Source of the DNA: Trichomonas vaginalis G3
Lineage: Eukaryota; Parabasalia; Trichomonadida; Trichomonadidae
Reading direction: 5' to 3'
DNA length: 64,000 nt
Assembly (NCBI RefSeq): GCF_026262505.1
Contig: NC_067206.1
Location: forward strand, 33,061,896-33,125,895
The notes beneath the pieces are model-generated. The model was not told the DNA's origin. It saw nothing but the letters and a program-made list of their open reading frames with translations, and made no database searches. Positions 52,137 to 61,960 of the stretch are shown piece after piece. A program made the translations under genes and the position numbers. Position 1 is the first letter of the stretch. Every line of letters begins with the position of its first letter.

Positions 52137-52526
52137 TTACATATTTTATTCAACATTTCATTTCCCATCATTTTTATTATATCAATAAAATAACCTTTTA
52201 TTAATATATTTACAGTTTATTTCCAATATTTTTGTTCATTTCATAAAACTCACCTAAAGATGCCAAACACCCGTATAATACGACTTTCAAAAATAACGCT
52301 TCACATCGGAGGTTGGAAGAAAGAGATAATGGTAAACAAAACTTGATTTGTCTTAGCTTAGGATGAATAAAAAGTTTACTATTCAAGTAGTATTGGAAAT
52401 TAGACACTAAACAAAAACTTCATTTCACAAATCCAATGCCATCATTTTTCATGAAATTCAAATTTTCATGAATTAAGTAAATAAATATATAAAATAAATT
52501 AGATAAATCCAATAAAGTTTTATTGT
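52137..52526. other. Host intergenic, no gene seen
   Basis: AT-rich 390 bases between the beta-helix fragment and the 3' end of the PPDK-like gene. The minus-strand frame at 52210-52407 is unconvincing. Confidence 0.45.
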
Positions 52527-55130
52527 TTATATTGTTTGAACACAGCTAAGAGAAACTAATGGAACTTTCGATGAACTGCAAATGATGTAACTCAATCCGA
52601 ACTTCTTGAAGTTGATGATGTCTGTCTTACTTCCGATGAAGTCACCGAGGACACCGACTGGTGTTTCGTCTGTTGACTTTGATGCTGCGTGTTTGATCAG
52701 TTGTGCTGCACCATCAAAATCAACTGAATCGAATGGACTATCATCGATGATTCTCCAGTCGACGTATTCCTGGAGGAATGTACGACGCGCGTCACGTTCT
52801 GTCATGCCGAATGTTGTCTCCTGAAGACCTTTGACATCGACACACATGAAGTTGCTGATGTTTAAGAACTCTCCAGATGCGAGACATGAACGTGGTGATC
52901 CAAAGAGTGGACCGATGTCAACCATTCCACAGTCACAGATTTTTCCAAGACGTTGTTCGATGTGTTTGAGTTCATTACCCACAGACATGAGAGGAACCAT
53001 GATTCGAACACGTGGTGATTCTTCACTCCTGTTCGTGTTGACAATTGCACCGTAAAGACCTTTAGCTTGGACATCGAAAACCTTTGGATGTCTGATGGAA
53101 AGTCTTGCACCACGCAATCCCATAAGTGGATTAGATTCGCCGTACTTCTTAACAAGTTCTAACTGCTTGATTTTACTTTCAAGCTCTTCATCACGGTTGA
53201 AATCTTTTTCGTATTGTTTGCGAACACGTAATTCTGCAACATCTCTCGTCGATTCAACAGCACTAGGAAGATAGAAACCAATTCCATTTGTTAACAGTTT
53301 GATTGTGAATATATGATTTGGTGATTGCGACATTGCTTCTGTGAGATTATCCATGATTAAACGCATAACTTCTTTTTCTTTCTCATTGTTATCAATGTCG
53401 ATCAAGAAATCAATCAATTTCTGTTTGTTTTCTTCGATCTCGAAAATAGAATCAATATTATATGATCCGATTCCATCACAACCACATTCGATTGATGCTT
53501 TAACTTCTTCGCTGTTGTTAGCGCTGCTTAAAATGTGGAAACCGCATTTAGAACGAAGTTCTTTGAGTAAATTAACAAGAGGTTGGGATTCTTCACTAAC
53601 TTGTGCGATAGTTAGTTCTTGTCTTTCTGAGAATACACCTCCGTTTTCAACTGTTACTTCATCACCAACATTAAGTGTTATTCCATTTCCTACAATTTCA
53701 CCACGTGTTGCATCGATACTTAAATCACCACATGCAATAGCTGCAGGGATACCAAGTGATCGTGTGAGAATTGATGCGAAACAGAAATCAGAACCACTCT
53801 CAGTGACAACGGCTGAAGCTGCAAGAACTGCATCGAGATCTGCAGGTGTAACAGAGTGTTTGAAAAGAACAACTTTCTCACCTTGTGAAACTCGTGCTAA
53901 ACAGTCTTCATTTGAAAGTGATGCACGGCCAACAACTGCACCATTTGCGCCTGAAAGACCACGACAGAAATAGTTAACTGAACCACTCTTCACTTGTGAG
54001 GATATGACTGATGATAATTCACATGGCATCATCGATTTGATGACTTCAAGTTTATCTTTTCCGGATTCAATAAGGTTCATCGCGGCAACACAACCGATTG
54101 TACATGAGAAATGTGTCTTTTCGATGTTCATAACGACTGGTTTGTCGTCATTTACAACGAAATGAGCTGTCATCGCATGATTAAAGAGGGAAGAGATCTG
54201 GAACATCTGGGATTTGATTAGTTCACCTGGTTTCGGATATGATTCTGCGAAATCTTCAAGAGATCTTGGTGGGAAATATCCATTTATTATGTCAAAGAGC
54301 TCGCATTGCGGATAATAGATACCGCTGATTTGGCAGCGACCTGTTTGTAATTCGTTCGTTGAGGAAATAACAACAGACGAATGAGAATCTTTTCCTCCGA
54401 AATATACTCTTTGAATAAGAGCAGTAGGAACAAAATCTGTGTTGATTCTGCCAATATACTTTTGCTTGGAGATTGTATATTTAGAGTTTAAGACTGCTTC
54501 GAGGGCATTTTTGATTTGTTCGTATGGATCTTGAGGAAATGGACGTCCGACGTAATGAACGAAGATGCCTTTGAATAATTTGGTAATTTGGATCCATTCG
54601 AGTGCTGAGAAATCTTTAATTGCGGAGATATTTCTTGCAACCATGAATTGTTTCATTGTTTCATCGAATAATTCGGATGGAATCGAGTGAACTAATGCTG
54701 CATATGATGCAACTAATCTTGAATATGCTTTATAAGCAAATGCTTTGTTATTTGTTTGTCTTTCGAGTTCGTGAACTGTAAAATCGTTAAAACCGAGGTT
54801 AACAATTGATACTCCTGGTATCTCACCAACTACATTGTAAAAGGCTGGATTTTTGTTTCCGTACTTTGCTCCTGTTCTATCATCGAATTCTCTGATTGTT
54901 TTAAGGATTTCTTGCCAGAAGGCTTCTGTTAAATGACCTTTATTATTCGAAAGTATGCTTTTTGACTCTGAAGTAATAACAAATGTTGGAGGAATAGAAA
55001 TAGTATTTTCTTTTAAGGTAGAAAAGTTCAATGCAAGCTCGCCGACGACAGATATTGCCTTCTCGCGAGATCCCATCGAACTGACTATCCCTGGGATCTG
55101 ATCGATCGTAAGGATTGATGGTTGACTCAT
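52527..55130 (-). CDS. PPDK-like protein, probably catalytically degenerate
   Basis: 867 residues from MSQPSILTIDQIPGI (a 49-residue upstream extension is Cys-rich and unlikely), the usual length for pyruvate phosphate dikinase. Order: ATP-grasp-like N-terminus (NVVGEIPGVSIVNLGFND region), swivelling phosphohistidine domain (VVTESGSDFCFASILTRSLG), then a PEP/pyruvate barrel (SNPLMGLRGARLSIRHPKVF, VRIMVPLMSV, end GLSYIICSSSKVPL). In active enzymes the swivelling loop is GGMTSHAA with a catalytic His; here the aligned residue is Phe (about residue 451). The ATP-site block 'TRNPSTGE...GEF' is also replaced. The catalytic Cys near the C-terminus remains (YIICSSSKVP). Ends in TAAAC. Likely a pseudoenzyme paralogue of glycolytic PPDK. 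Confidence 0.8.
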   Translation of the reverse strand: MSQPSILTIDQIPGIVSSMGSREKAISVVGELALNFSTLKENTISIPPTFVITSESKSILSNNKGHLTEAFWQEILKTIREFDDRTGAKYGNKNPAFYNVVGEIPGVSIVNLGFNDFTVHELERQTNNKAFAYKAYSRLVASYAALVHSIPSELFDETMKQFMVARNISAIKDFSALEWIQITKLFKGIFVHYVGRPFPQDPYEQIKNALEAVLNSKYTISKQKYIGRINTDFVPTALIQRVYFGGKDSHSSVVISSTNELQTGRCQISGIYYPQCELFDIINGYFPPRSLEDFAESYPKPGELIKSQMFQISSLFNHAMTAHFVVNDDKPVVMNIEKTHFSCTIGCVAAMNLIESGKDKLEVIKSMMPCELSSVISSQVKSGSVNYFCRGLSGANGAVVGRASLSNEDCLARVSQGEKVVLFKHSVTPADLDAVLAASAVVTESGSDFCFASILTRSLGIPAAIACGDLSIDATRGEIVGNGITLNVGDEVTVENGGVFSERQELTIAQVSEESQPLVNLLKELRSKCGFHILSSANNSEEVKASIECGCDGIGSYNIDSIFEIEENKQKLIDFLIDIDNNEKEKEVMRLIMDNLTEAMSQSPNHIFTIKLLTNGIGFYLPSAVESTRDVAELRVRKQYEKDFNRDEELESKIKQLELVKKYGESNPLMGLRGARLSIRHPKVFDVQAKGLYGAIVNTNRSEESPRVRIMVPLMSVGNELKHIEQRLGKICDCGMVDIGPLFGSPRSCLASGEFLNISNFMCVDVKGLQETTFGMTERDARRTFLQEYVDWRIIDDSPFDSVDFDGAAQLIKHAASKSTDETPVGVLGDFIGSKTDIINFKKFGLSYIICSSSKVPLVSLSCVQTI

Positions 55131-56092
55131 TCCAAAAGTAACGTTTTTTTGACAAAAACACGTTCTTATACTAGAGTCAAAATCTCGAGCACAAAAGTGA
55201 CATTGAATACTTGTAAGTATTGAATTCCCATGTAAACTATTCATTTCTATCGTTTTTTGTAGTCCACATTTCCTCACTCTCGATTTTACTCATAAAAATA
55301 TTAAAAAATCACTATACAATATATAAAATATATATTTATATGGTTAAAACAATGTTATTTTTGCGAGATTTCATCTGAAATTAAAATTAGAGATTTTTTG
55401 AATTTTGAACTAAAATTTGTGATTGGCAAATATTGAATAATCGATTGGAATATGAAAGAAATACTTTAAAATTGAATAGAATGTGCCGATAGAATTTTTC
55501 TCACAATTTTAAAAAGTTGTTCAAATCCTATTTTTGATTGAGTTTTTGCAATTGTTATATATCAAGTGACAAGCTAAAAATAAAATTTTTGTTGCACTAC
55601 TATTTTTGCAACAATTTGTAAATTACGTGCATCCCTTGTATTCCAGTGATCAACATCGAGATTACATATTGTAAGAAATCCTTTTGAAGTAGATATCTAT
55701 TTGAATTCAAATTCGGACAGTCTATTTCATGTTGCTTCGTGAGAATGTATATAATTTGCAATGTGAATATTATATAATTGATTCTGTATAAATAAGTAAT
55801 TATGCTTTAGGAAACTGCTCGGCATTGCATGAGATCTAATCTTATAATAATTTTTTAGATATGTTGAAATATGTAATATTTAGCTTCAATATCATTTATT
55901 ATGGTGTGTCTTTGCTTTTTTTGATATTGGATATCAATGACTCTTCTGTGAACGAAAAAATCATATAAATCATTAAATTCTAAACGTAAGCGAAACTCAT
56001 TCAATTTATTATTAGAATCAAATCTATTTTAAAATTGAGCTATTCGTTAAATCACAAAAGGATACTTTATATTTTTAGTCAAAATTTGTTGA
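55131..56092. other. Host intergenic, AT-rich
   Basis: No gene. Upstream region of the PPDK-like gene and spacer before the second hairpin array. Confidence 0.5.
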
Positions 56093-56520
56093 TAGGAGCT
56101 TATTGGCGCAATCTCATGTTCTTCCTGGAAGCAGCGCACAGACCAGTCAGAAGCGCTCCTTCCAGGACCAGAAAGACTAGAAGGGGGTCCTGACCTTGAG
56201 AAAGGACCCCTTCCAGGTCTTTCTGGGACAATTCGGTTCGCATTGCGAGTGTCTGCTGCTTCTTTTGACCAAAGCAGCAGACACTCGCAATTATATGTTG
56301 CGGCAAGTGCATCTGTGGTGTCGGAATGCACTTGCCGCGAACTTCGAGCAATCTCCTGATCTTCCTGGAAGCAGCGCACAGACCAGTCAGAAGCGCTCCT
56401 TCCAGGACCAGAAAGACTAGAAGGGGGCCCTGACCTTGAGAAAGGACCCCCTTCCAGGTCTTTCTCCAAGGAACATTGTGCCATTGTGGGAGACATGCAG
56501 AGGCAATGTCTCCCAGAATG
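56093..56520 (+). repeat. Second hairpin array (seven stem-loops, 240-bp duplication)
   Basis: GC-rich island in AT-rich DNA. Stems: 56124-56166 (CCTGGAAG.AGCGC), 56168-56226 (about 22 bp, CCAGAAAGAC and its complement), 56242-56291 (perfect 20 bp, ATTGCGAGTGTCTGCTGCTT), 56300-56338 (GCGGCAAGTGCAT, 13 bp), 56364-56406 and 56408-56460 (copies of the first two, 240 bp on), and 56482-56520 (15 bp, one mismatch). The open frames that cross it are antisense-symmetric products of the hairpins. Organisation is like 5400-6146, but the sequences differ. Confidence 0.85.
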
Positions 56521-57507
56521 ATACATTGCGACCAACACGAGTGAATGGGACACTCTATTCTTTCAATTTTCTCATTAATATTTTATCTTTTTTTATTAGA
56601 TCAATAAATAAACTCTTTTAATGTTCACAATTACATAAATCCATATGAATCAATTCGCTATTTATTTAGTCTCTAATTTTAATAGCTTTTTTGAATCTTG
56701 CAATCTAAATAATTAATATATGCAGGTCATTTTATTTTTTTCTTAATTACATTATATATAATAATAGATTATATGTTCAAATCGAACAAATTGTGAATTT
56801 TTACTTTTGAATGGTATTCAAATTTACCCTCTCCATAGAAAATGCCCCAACAATACATTAGATTTGAGAGAAAAGATATGGAATTGGGATGGAATGATTA
56901 GGTGTAATATAGGATATGCATTTGGTATGGCATTTTGTGAGATATTCAGCTATAAATTGCTGAATTTCAAATTATATATTTTTCCCTAAATTACTTATTG
57001 AGGCATGGTATGTTTTATTCAATAACTTTTCAAAATATAATAAAAATGAATCCATATAAAGCATAATTTAACTTAATTTTTTTATTCACAAATTAATTTA
57101 GTATTTTGGAGCTGTTAGCATAACCGCATCCAAAATTTGATTGAATGTAAATAATTGTCTCGAATATTTCTGCATTATTTCATATCAAATAAAATATTTT
57201 GGATCAATATTTTGATTTAAATAGAATGAACTTGGTGGATTACCTTTACAGATATAATTCTCTCGATCTAATTGAGAAATGGCTTCAACATCAATTTATT
57301 TAAGAATCCCGAATCATTTGAATTTTAATAAAGTCATGTTATCTCCAAAATCTTTATACAAAAGCCTCAAGTGTTGATTTGGCATGCAATAAAATGATAT
57401 TAAGAAAATAATTTAATTAAGAATTTGGCATGCGAACAATAAAAAGAAAAATAGCCATATAAATAGAAAAAACATGAGATAAACTTTTAAAATAAAATAA
57501 ACAAAAA
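56521..57507. other. Host intergenic, AT-rich
   Basis: About 1 kb with no credible gene. The plus-strand frame at 56807-56989 has no domain or initiator. Confidence 0.5.
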
Positions 57508-58104
57508 TTATATAAGAATACAATCTTTCTTATCCGGATTTTTGCAATTTGTAGCTTCCTGGTCGTCATTAGGTTTATTCTCTTTCATTTTCATCAGTTC
57601 TAAGTACCTATCTAACAAACAATGGTACGCATTATGAATATTATGGTAAGTTTTAGCCGAAGTTTCAAAGAAAGGACATTTCAGTCTATTACATAGTTCT
57701 TCACCTTCTTCTGTCTTCACTACTCTTCTTTTTTCCAAATCACATTTATTTCCGCAAATAACCATTGGTATCTCATCGGTTCCTCTCACGTGAATGATAG
57801 TTTTGTATATTCTTTCAACTGCTGAAAAGGAATAACGGTCATCAATTGAATAAATTATTAAAAATGCGTTTCCGGTCTTTATATAAGGCGCTCGAGTGGT
57901 TTCGAAGAACTCTTCACCTGATGTATCGAATATATGGAATTGGTATCGAATTCCGTCATGTACAACAAATTTTGTATATTGATCTTCAAAAGTTGGGTCA
58001 TAATCTTCAATAAATCGCGCTTGAGTGAACTGGACTGTTATACATGACTTACCAACTGCGCCTGATCCAAAAACTACAATGTTTATTGGATCTAGGTCTG
58101 ACAT
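57508..58104 (-). CDS. Ras-like small GTPase
   Basis: 198 residues from MSDLDPINIVVFGSGAVGKS. The frame is open 20 codons further up, but that part has no Ras-like sequence. G1 GSGAVGKS (13-20), switch I DYDPTFED (T38 equals Ras T35), G3 DTSGEE (60-65), G4 NKCD (119-122), G5 ETSAK, and C-terminal CILI, a CAAX box for prenylation (last residue Ile favours geranylgeranyl). Core Ras/Rap architecture at the plasma membrane. G3 has Ser and Glu where Ras has Ala59 and Gln61, so GTP hydrolysis may be slower. Divergent from the eL22 gene. Confidence 0.9.
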   Translation of the reverse strand: MSDLDPINIVVFGSGAVGKSCITVQFTQARFIEDYDPTFEDQYTKFVVHDGIRYQFHIFDTSGEEFFETTRAPYIKTGNAFLIIYSIDDRYSFSAVERIYKTIIHVRGTDEIPMVICGNKCDLEKRRVVKTEEGEELCNRLKCPFFETSAKTYHNIHNAYHCLLDRYLELMKMKENKPNDDQEATNCKNPDKKDCILI

Positions 58105-58997
58105 AAAAAAATTTAATTTAAACACGTCAGAAAAAATTATATTGAAAGGGTGGAAAGCGATCAATTGAATACATATCTTAGGTGTGTGTATTCAATAAGC
58201 AAATGGCTTCATCATTGTTGCGGTTCATGTAAGGAATCAAATTTTTTTGTCATCGTTCGTAAAAACGAGATATCTATCAATTTTTGTCTGTAAAACTTTA
58301 ATTACATGCTGAATTTAGGTTAATTTTCATTAAATATTCTTCTCAAAAAATGAAACAAAAATAATTTTGTTTGAAATTTGATTAATTGGCGGTACTATGA
58401 TCACACAATCGATTCAATGATACGCTGTCATTAAATACATAAAGAGAGTCCTGAAATTAAGTAGTTAAACAGAAATGTTCGTAAACTTCTTAGTAATTGA
58501 TCAAATTCTGGACGAATTAGTAATATTTTGTCAGCTTGTTGGAGTGATAGTATTATACGTACTTTTATACAAAGTTTGGAGCATATATATTTTGATTTCG
58601 GATTTAGTGGCACATTAAGTAAGAAAATTCTGGTGCTGTTATAGCATAAACTGAAAGTCTTCTTTTAAATTTGGTTTAAAAGGTCGAATTTAATTTGGAT
58701 TTGTTTGATCTATGAAATTTAATAATAAATGCGATCAAAAACTGTTTAGAAATGCTGAGAATTTAGATGATATTAGTCTGTGTTGTTCAATTGTCAAAAA
58801 CGAAAAACAAATAGGAATAATCATCGTAATTCAGCTGAAATTGTGCGATTTTCTGTCGGTATGACCATACTCAAGAATGAAGGCTGAGGAATTATGATGC
58901 TGGAAGCAATAATTAAATAATGGAGAATTTTTCCTTTTAATTGTCACTTTTATCGATATTGAGAAAGTTTTACAATAATCGTCAGCCTTTTTTGGTC
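58105..58997. other. Intergenic between divergent Ras and eL22 genes
   Basis: About 890 bases. A TCACTTTT initiator-like sequence lies at 58943-58950, 50 bases before the eL22 ATG, which is farther than usual. Nothing else recognised. Confidence 0.45.
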
Positions 58998-59315
58998 ATG
59001 TCTTCTGTTTTCTACATCGACTGCCAGGCTCCAGTTGCCGATAAGTTCTTCCAGCTTCAGGAGTTCGTCGAATACCTTCAATCCCACATGAAGGTCGACA
59101 ACCTCCGCAAGAACCTCGCAAACAAGGTCACAATCGAAGCTGATGCTGGCGCTAACAAGATTGTAGTTAACGCTTCTGTTAAGTACTCAAAGCGCGCTTG
59201 CCGCTACTACGCTCGTAAGTTCCTCGCTAAGAAGGATATCCGCTCTCGCTTCCATGTTATCGCTTCTGGCAAGGATACATACGAACTCCGCCCATACCGT
59301 GTTTCCAACGAGTAA
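58998..59315 (+). CDS. RPL22: 60S ribosomal protein L22 (eL22)
   Basis: 105 residues, MSSVFYIDCQAPVADKFFQL to ELRPYRV. Contains the eL22 core: FIDC-type start, FVEYLQSHMKV, NKIVVNASVKYSKRACRYY and KKDIRSRFHVIA. Length is normal or slightly short, because the basic N-terminal extension of animals is absent. The codon choice is C/G-ending and strongly biased, unlike neighbouring genes, as expected for a highly expressed gene. Start chosen at the Met giving the family N-terminus rather than 58941. Stop overlaps the poly(A) signal (TAAAC). Confidence 0.95.
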   Translation: MSSVFYIDCQAPVADKFFQLQEFVEYLQSHMKVDNLRKNLANKVTIEADAGANKIVVNASVKYSKRACRYYARKFLAKKDIRSRFHVIASGKDTYELRPYRVSNE

Positions 59316-59566
59316 ACTTTATTGGATCTCTTGGTAACATCTTCTTTCATTAAGTTTTTTTTTAGATATTTGAGTGAAATTGATTATTTGAGATTTTCAA
59401 CATTTTAATGTTTACATTTCCTAATTTGAAGAAATACAATAATTCGGATCTCTAATTTATACATTTACTAATGCACTAAATTAGTTCTTCAGAAAATATG
59501 AATTAGCAAATCATTAATTTATTAAGACTTTTTAATGTTTAGTAAAGAAATGAAGAAAAGAGGAAG

Positions 59567-59890
59567 CTACTTAACTTTAGAAATACTTTTATTGATAATT
59601 GCAAATTCTGCTTGGCAATTACCAGTTGAAAGATGAATCAATTTGTTAGTAAATGGATCTCTTGGATGATTAATAGATACTGCATTTTCATCGGCAAATT
59701 TTTCTGGAATCGAATTGTCAAAGTAACAATTATCAATCTTTAAGTCATCAAAATGGTTATATATCAACCAGGAATTTTTAGGAGCCTTATTGTTAATAAA
59801 AGAACAACTATTCATAGTAAAATGATATCTTTCATGGAAAACAATTCCATTCCCCAAAAACTGTCCTGAAAATGATTCTCATAAAACTAT
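59567..59890 (-). pseudogene. Beta-helix family fragment, C-terminal piece
   Basis: Reads SFSGQFLGNGIVFHERYHF, NSCSFINNKAPKNSW, IDNCYFDNSIPEKFAD and ends TNKLIHLSTGNCQAEFAIIN, homologous to the end of 51119-52136. About 100 codons survive; a stop at about 59890 and loss of everything upstream show truncation. Opposite orientation to the first fragment. Confidence 0.7.
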
Positions 59891-59980
59891 CATTCCGATT
59901 TGAGTTTAAATTTATAATTAAATCCAAGTTATTAATTAGAAATCTTCTATTTGGTCAAAACCGTAAATTCTAAAATATAG

Positions 59981-61003
59981 ATGTTTTTCCTAATTGCTGG
60001 TTCTTTTGTTTCAGCTGGTGATATACTTTATAAATCACTTAACCCAAACAACTTCGAACATGAAGCTCTTGGCCCAATTCCAACTCTCGTTCGTTATTTC
60101 TCATCTCACCGCGCAAATTCCCTTGCTCTTGATGAACAATGGGACTTCCTTTCAATGATGTTCGACGGTGTTGAAGGTATTAAGGTCGCTGCTGTTAACT
60201 GCGGCAAGTTCCACTCTTTTTGTTATAAAATGGGTGTTTCAATGACTCCACAAATTCGTCTTTACAACCAAAGTGGCGTTTCCATTTATGATGGCGGTAT
60301 GTCCCATGAGTCTCTTGCTCGCTGGACTACAGGCCTTACAGGTGCTCGTCCAAAGGAACTTCCATTCGCACTTAGGAAGCCAAATGGCCGTGTTTTCAAG
60401 GAGCTCATCAACAAGACACACTGCGTCTTCGCCATGTTTTACAATCCTTCATCTAAAGGAGATTCCGGATTCCTTGAAGCCATGCGTAAGGTTGCTGATG
60501 CTTTCAGATATGATGACCGTGTCGAGATTTGCGCTATTGATACAGATCTTTACAAATTCTTCAATTGGGACTATGATCTTACATTTATGCCAGATTGCCG
60601 CCTTTGGTGCAAGGATGAAACAGATCCAATCAAGTACGAAGGCCACAAGACAGCTGATGATTTAATCGACTTCATTAACGATTATTGTGGTACAATGAGA
60701 GGTTTGAATGGCCGTCTCCACGCTGAAGCTGGCGTTATCGATGAAGTTTCCCAAATCGTCGAAGATTTCATTACAAAAGGCCGCAGACCACAGTATATCT
60801 CAGATATGGAACAAGTTGAAGGCACAAAGTACTACGTAACAGTCATGAAAGAGGTCATCGAGAAAGGTGAATCCTTCATTACTGAGGAACGCGAACGTCT
60901 TAATAAGCTTCTCGACTCAAACCAGTTATCTCCAGATAAAATCGATGAATTCCAGATTCGTGTTAACATCTTGAGTGTATTCGCACAATACCTTGATGAG
61001 TAA
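59981..61003 (+). CDS. PDI-family protein with ERp29-like C-terminal domain
   Basis: 340 residues. N-terminal hydrophobic stretch MFFLIAGSFVSAG is a likely signal peptide. The first thioredoxin-like domain spans about residues 20-125 (KVAAVNCGKFHSFCYKMGV), the second 130-235 (NKTHCVFAMFYNPSSKGDSG, VEICAIDTDLYKFF). Neither has a CxxC redox pair: the first has a lone Cys before GKFH and the second has NPSSK in place of the CGHC site. Residues 245-340 look like the helical D domain of ERp29/PDI-D (EAGVIDEVSQIVEDF, YYVTVMKEVIEKGESFI, LNKLLDSNQLSPDKIDEF). Probably an endoplasmic reticulum chaperone rather than an oxidase. Codon bias suggests high expression. No KDEL ending (LDE). Confidence 0.75.
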   Translation: MFFLIAGSFVSAGDILYKSLNPNNFEHEALGPIPTLVRYFSSHRANSLALDEQWDFLSMMFDGVEGIKVAAVNCGKFHSFCYKMGVSMTPQIRLYNQSGVSIYDGGMSHESLARWTTGLTGARPKELPFALRKPNGRVFKELINKTHCVFAMFYNPSSKGDSGFLEAMRKVADAFRYDDRVEICAIDTDLYKFFNWDYDLTFMPDCRLWCKDETDPIKYEGHKTADDLIDFINDYCGTMRGLNGRLHAEAGVIDEVSQIVEDFITKGRRPQYISDMEQVEGTKYYVTVMKEVIEKGESFITEERERLNKLLDSNQLSPDKIDEFQIRVNILSVFAQYLDE

Positions 61004-61397
61004 TTGTGATATATTTTATTATTTTAAAATATTTTGTTCATAACTTTCATTTCTTTTTCAAATGACCAAAGAAATCGCATATTACACTTAGAATAACTAG
61101 TAAAATTTTTGGACGATCAAACAAAAGCATATTAATTTTTTGAAATTCAACTACATTTAACATATATCTTCTCGTTATAGAAAAAATTCTAAGCTGAAAG
61201 AAAAATGGTGTGATTGCTAAGTCAATGGACTAAAGATTACCCAAAAGATCTTCTTGATATTCTTGAATAATAGAGATAATTAAATTTAATTGGCTGAATT
61301 CAGACTTTCTCTCTATTGTCTTGAAAACAATGGTTGTAGACCAATTTATGGAATGATGAACCAATGATATAAAAAGTGACAACTAAGTTTTGTAAAA
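61004..61397. other. Intergenic, no gene seen
   Basis: 394 AT-rich bases between the PDI-like and TAF10 genes, same strand, so probably contains the TAF10 promoter. Confidence 0.45.
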
Positions 61398-61757
61398 ATG
61401 GAGTTCCCAACCCCACAAGCTGCCAAAGAAATTGAACAATTCCTTCAAAAGTTAGAAGATTACCCACCACCAATTCCAGATAGTGTTATCAAACAAATTT
61501 TATCTGAATGCGGAATGCATACAAACGATATTCGTGTTAGTCATATTATGAACGTTGTTTGTCAAAAATTTATGAGCGATGTCATGACGAAATGCTGCGA
61601 ATGTGCTAAACTCAGAGCAAAAGAAGACAAGAAAAAGAAGAAATTAGATATTCAAGTTTCAGATCTCAAAGCTGCTCTTGAAACTCGTGGAATTCATGTC
61701 AACAGACCAGAGTTTATAGTTTCTATTGAGCCAGATGAAAAAGAAAAAGAAGAATAA
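61398..61757 (+). CDS. TAF10: TAF10, histone-fold subunit of TFIID/SAGA
   Basis: 119 residues. PPIPDSVIKQILSECGMHTN followed by DIRVSHIMNVVCQKFMSDVM and TKCCECAKLRA corresponds to the TAF10 core histone fold ('IPD.V...L...G....D.R...L..LA.QKF..D......C..R'). A Lys-rich linker and the LDIQVSDLKAALETRGIHVN segment resemble its C-terminal part. As part of TFIID or SAGA it helps recruit RNA polymerase II. The gene ends TAATAA directly against the start of Maverick 3 (AGTAGTA at 61760), so its 3' untranslated region is now element DNA. Confidence 0.85.
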   Translation: MEFPTPQAAKEIEQFLQKLEDYPPPIPDSVIKQILSECGMHTNDIRVSHIMNVVCQKFMSDVMTKCCECAKLRAKEDKKKKKLDIQVSDLKAALETRGIHVNRPEFIVSIEPDEKEKEE

Positions 61758-61759
61758 TA

Positions 61760-61960
61760 AGTAGTATATGAGTGCGGGTTGTGTGACTTTTTTTGTTGCA
61801 TCTATATATAGACGATGCATTAAAATATATTTATTTATAAATCATTAAAAAATTAACATTAATTTTAAAATAATTTATTTTTTATCTTTTATAAAAGAAA
61901 CTATATATAGATGATGTCAGATATTCCGCGATTAATTAAACATTGTTTAAATCCTGAATG
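61760..61960 (+). repeat. Left TIR of Maverick 3
   Basis: Shared with 8672-8704 plus 8880-8990, and with the complement of 25285-25457. The conserved block TAAAAGAAACTATATATAGA and the start of the first gene are inside it. Confidence 0.75.

Noticed and set aside
53341-53973. 210-codon plus-strand frame
   Set aside because: Antisense to the intact PPDK-like gene and without recognisable features.
56047-56553. 168-codon minus-strand frame with internal repeat, and overlapping plus-strand frames
   Set aside because: All cross the hairpin array; symmetry of the stems keeps several frames open at once. No domain, no initiator.
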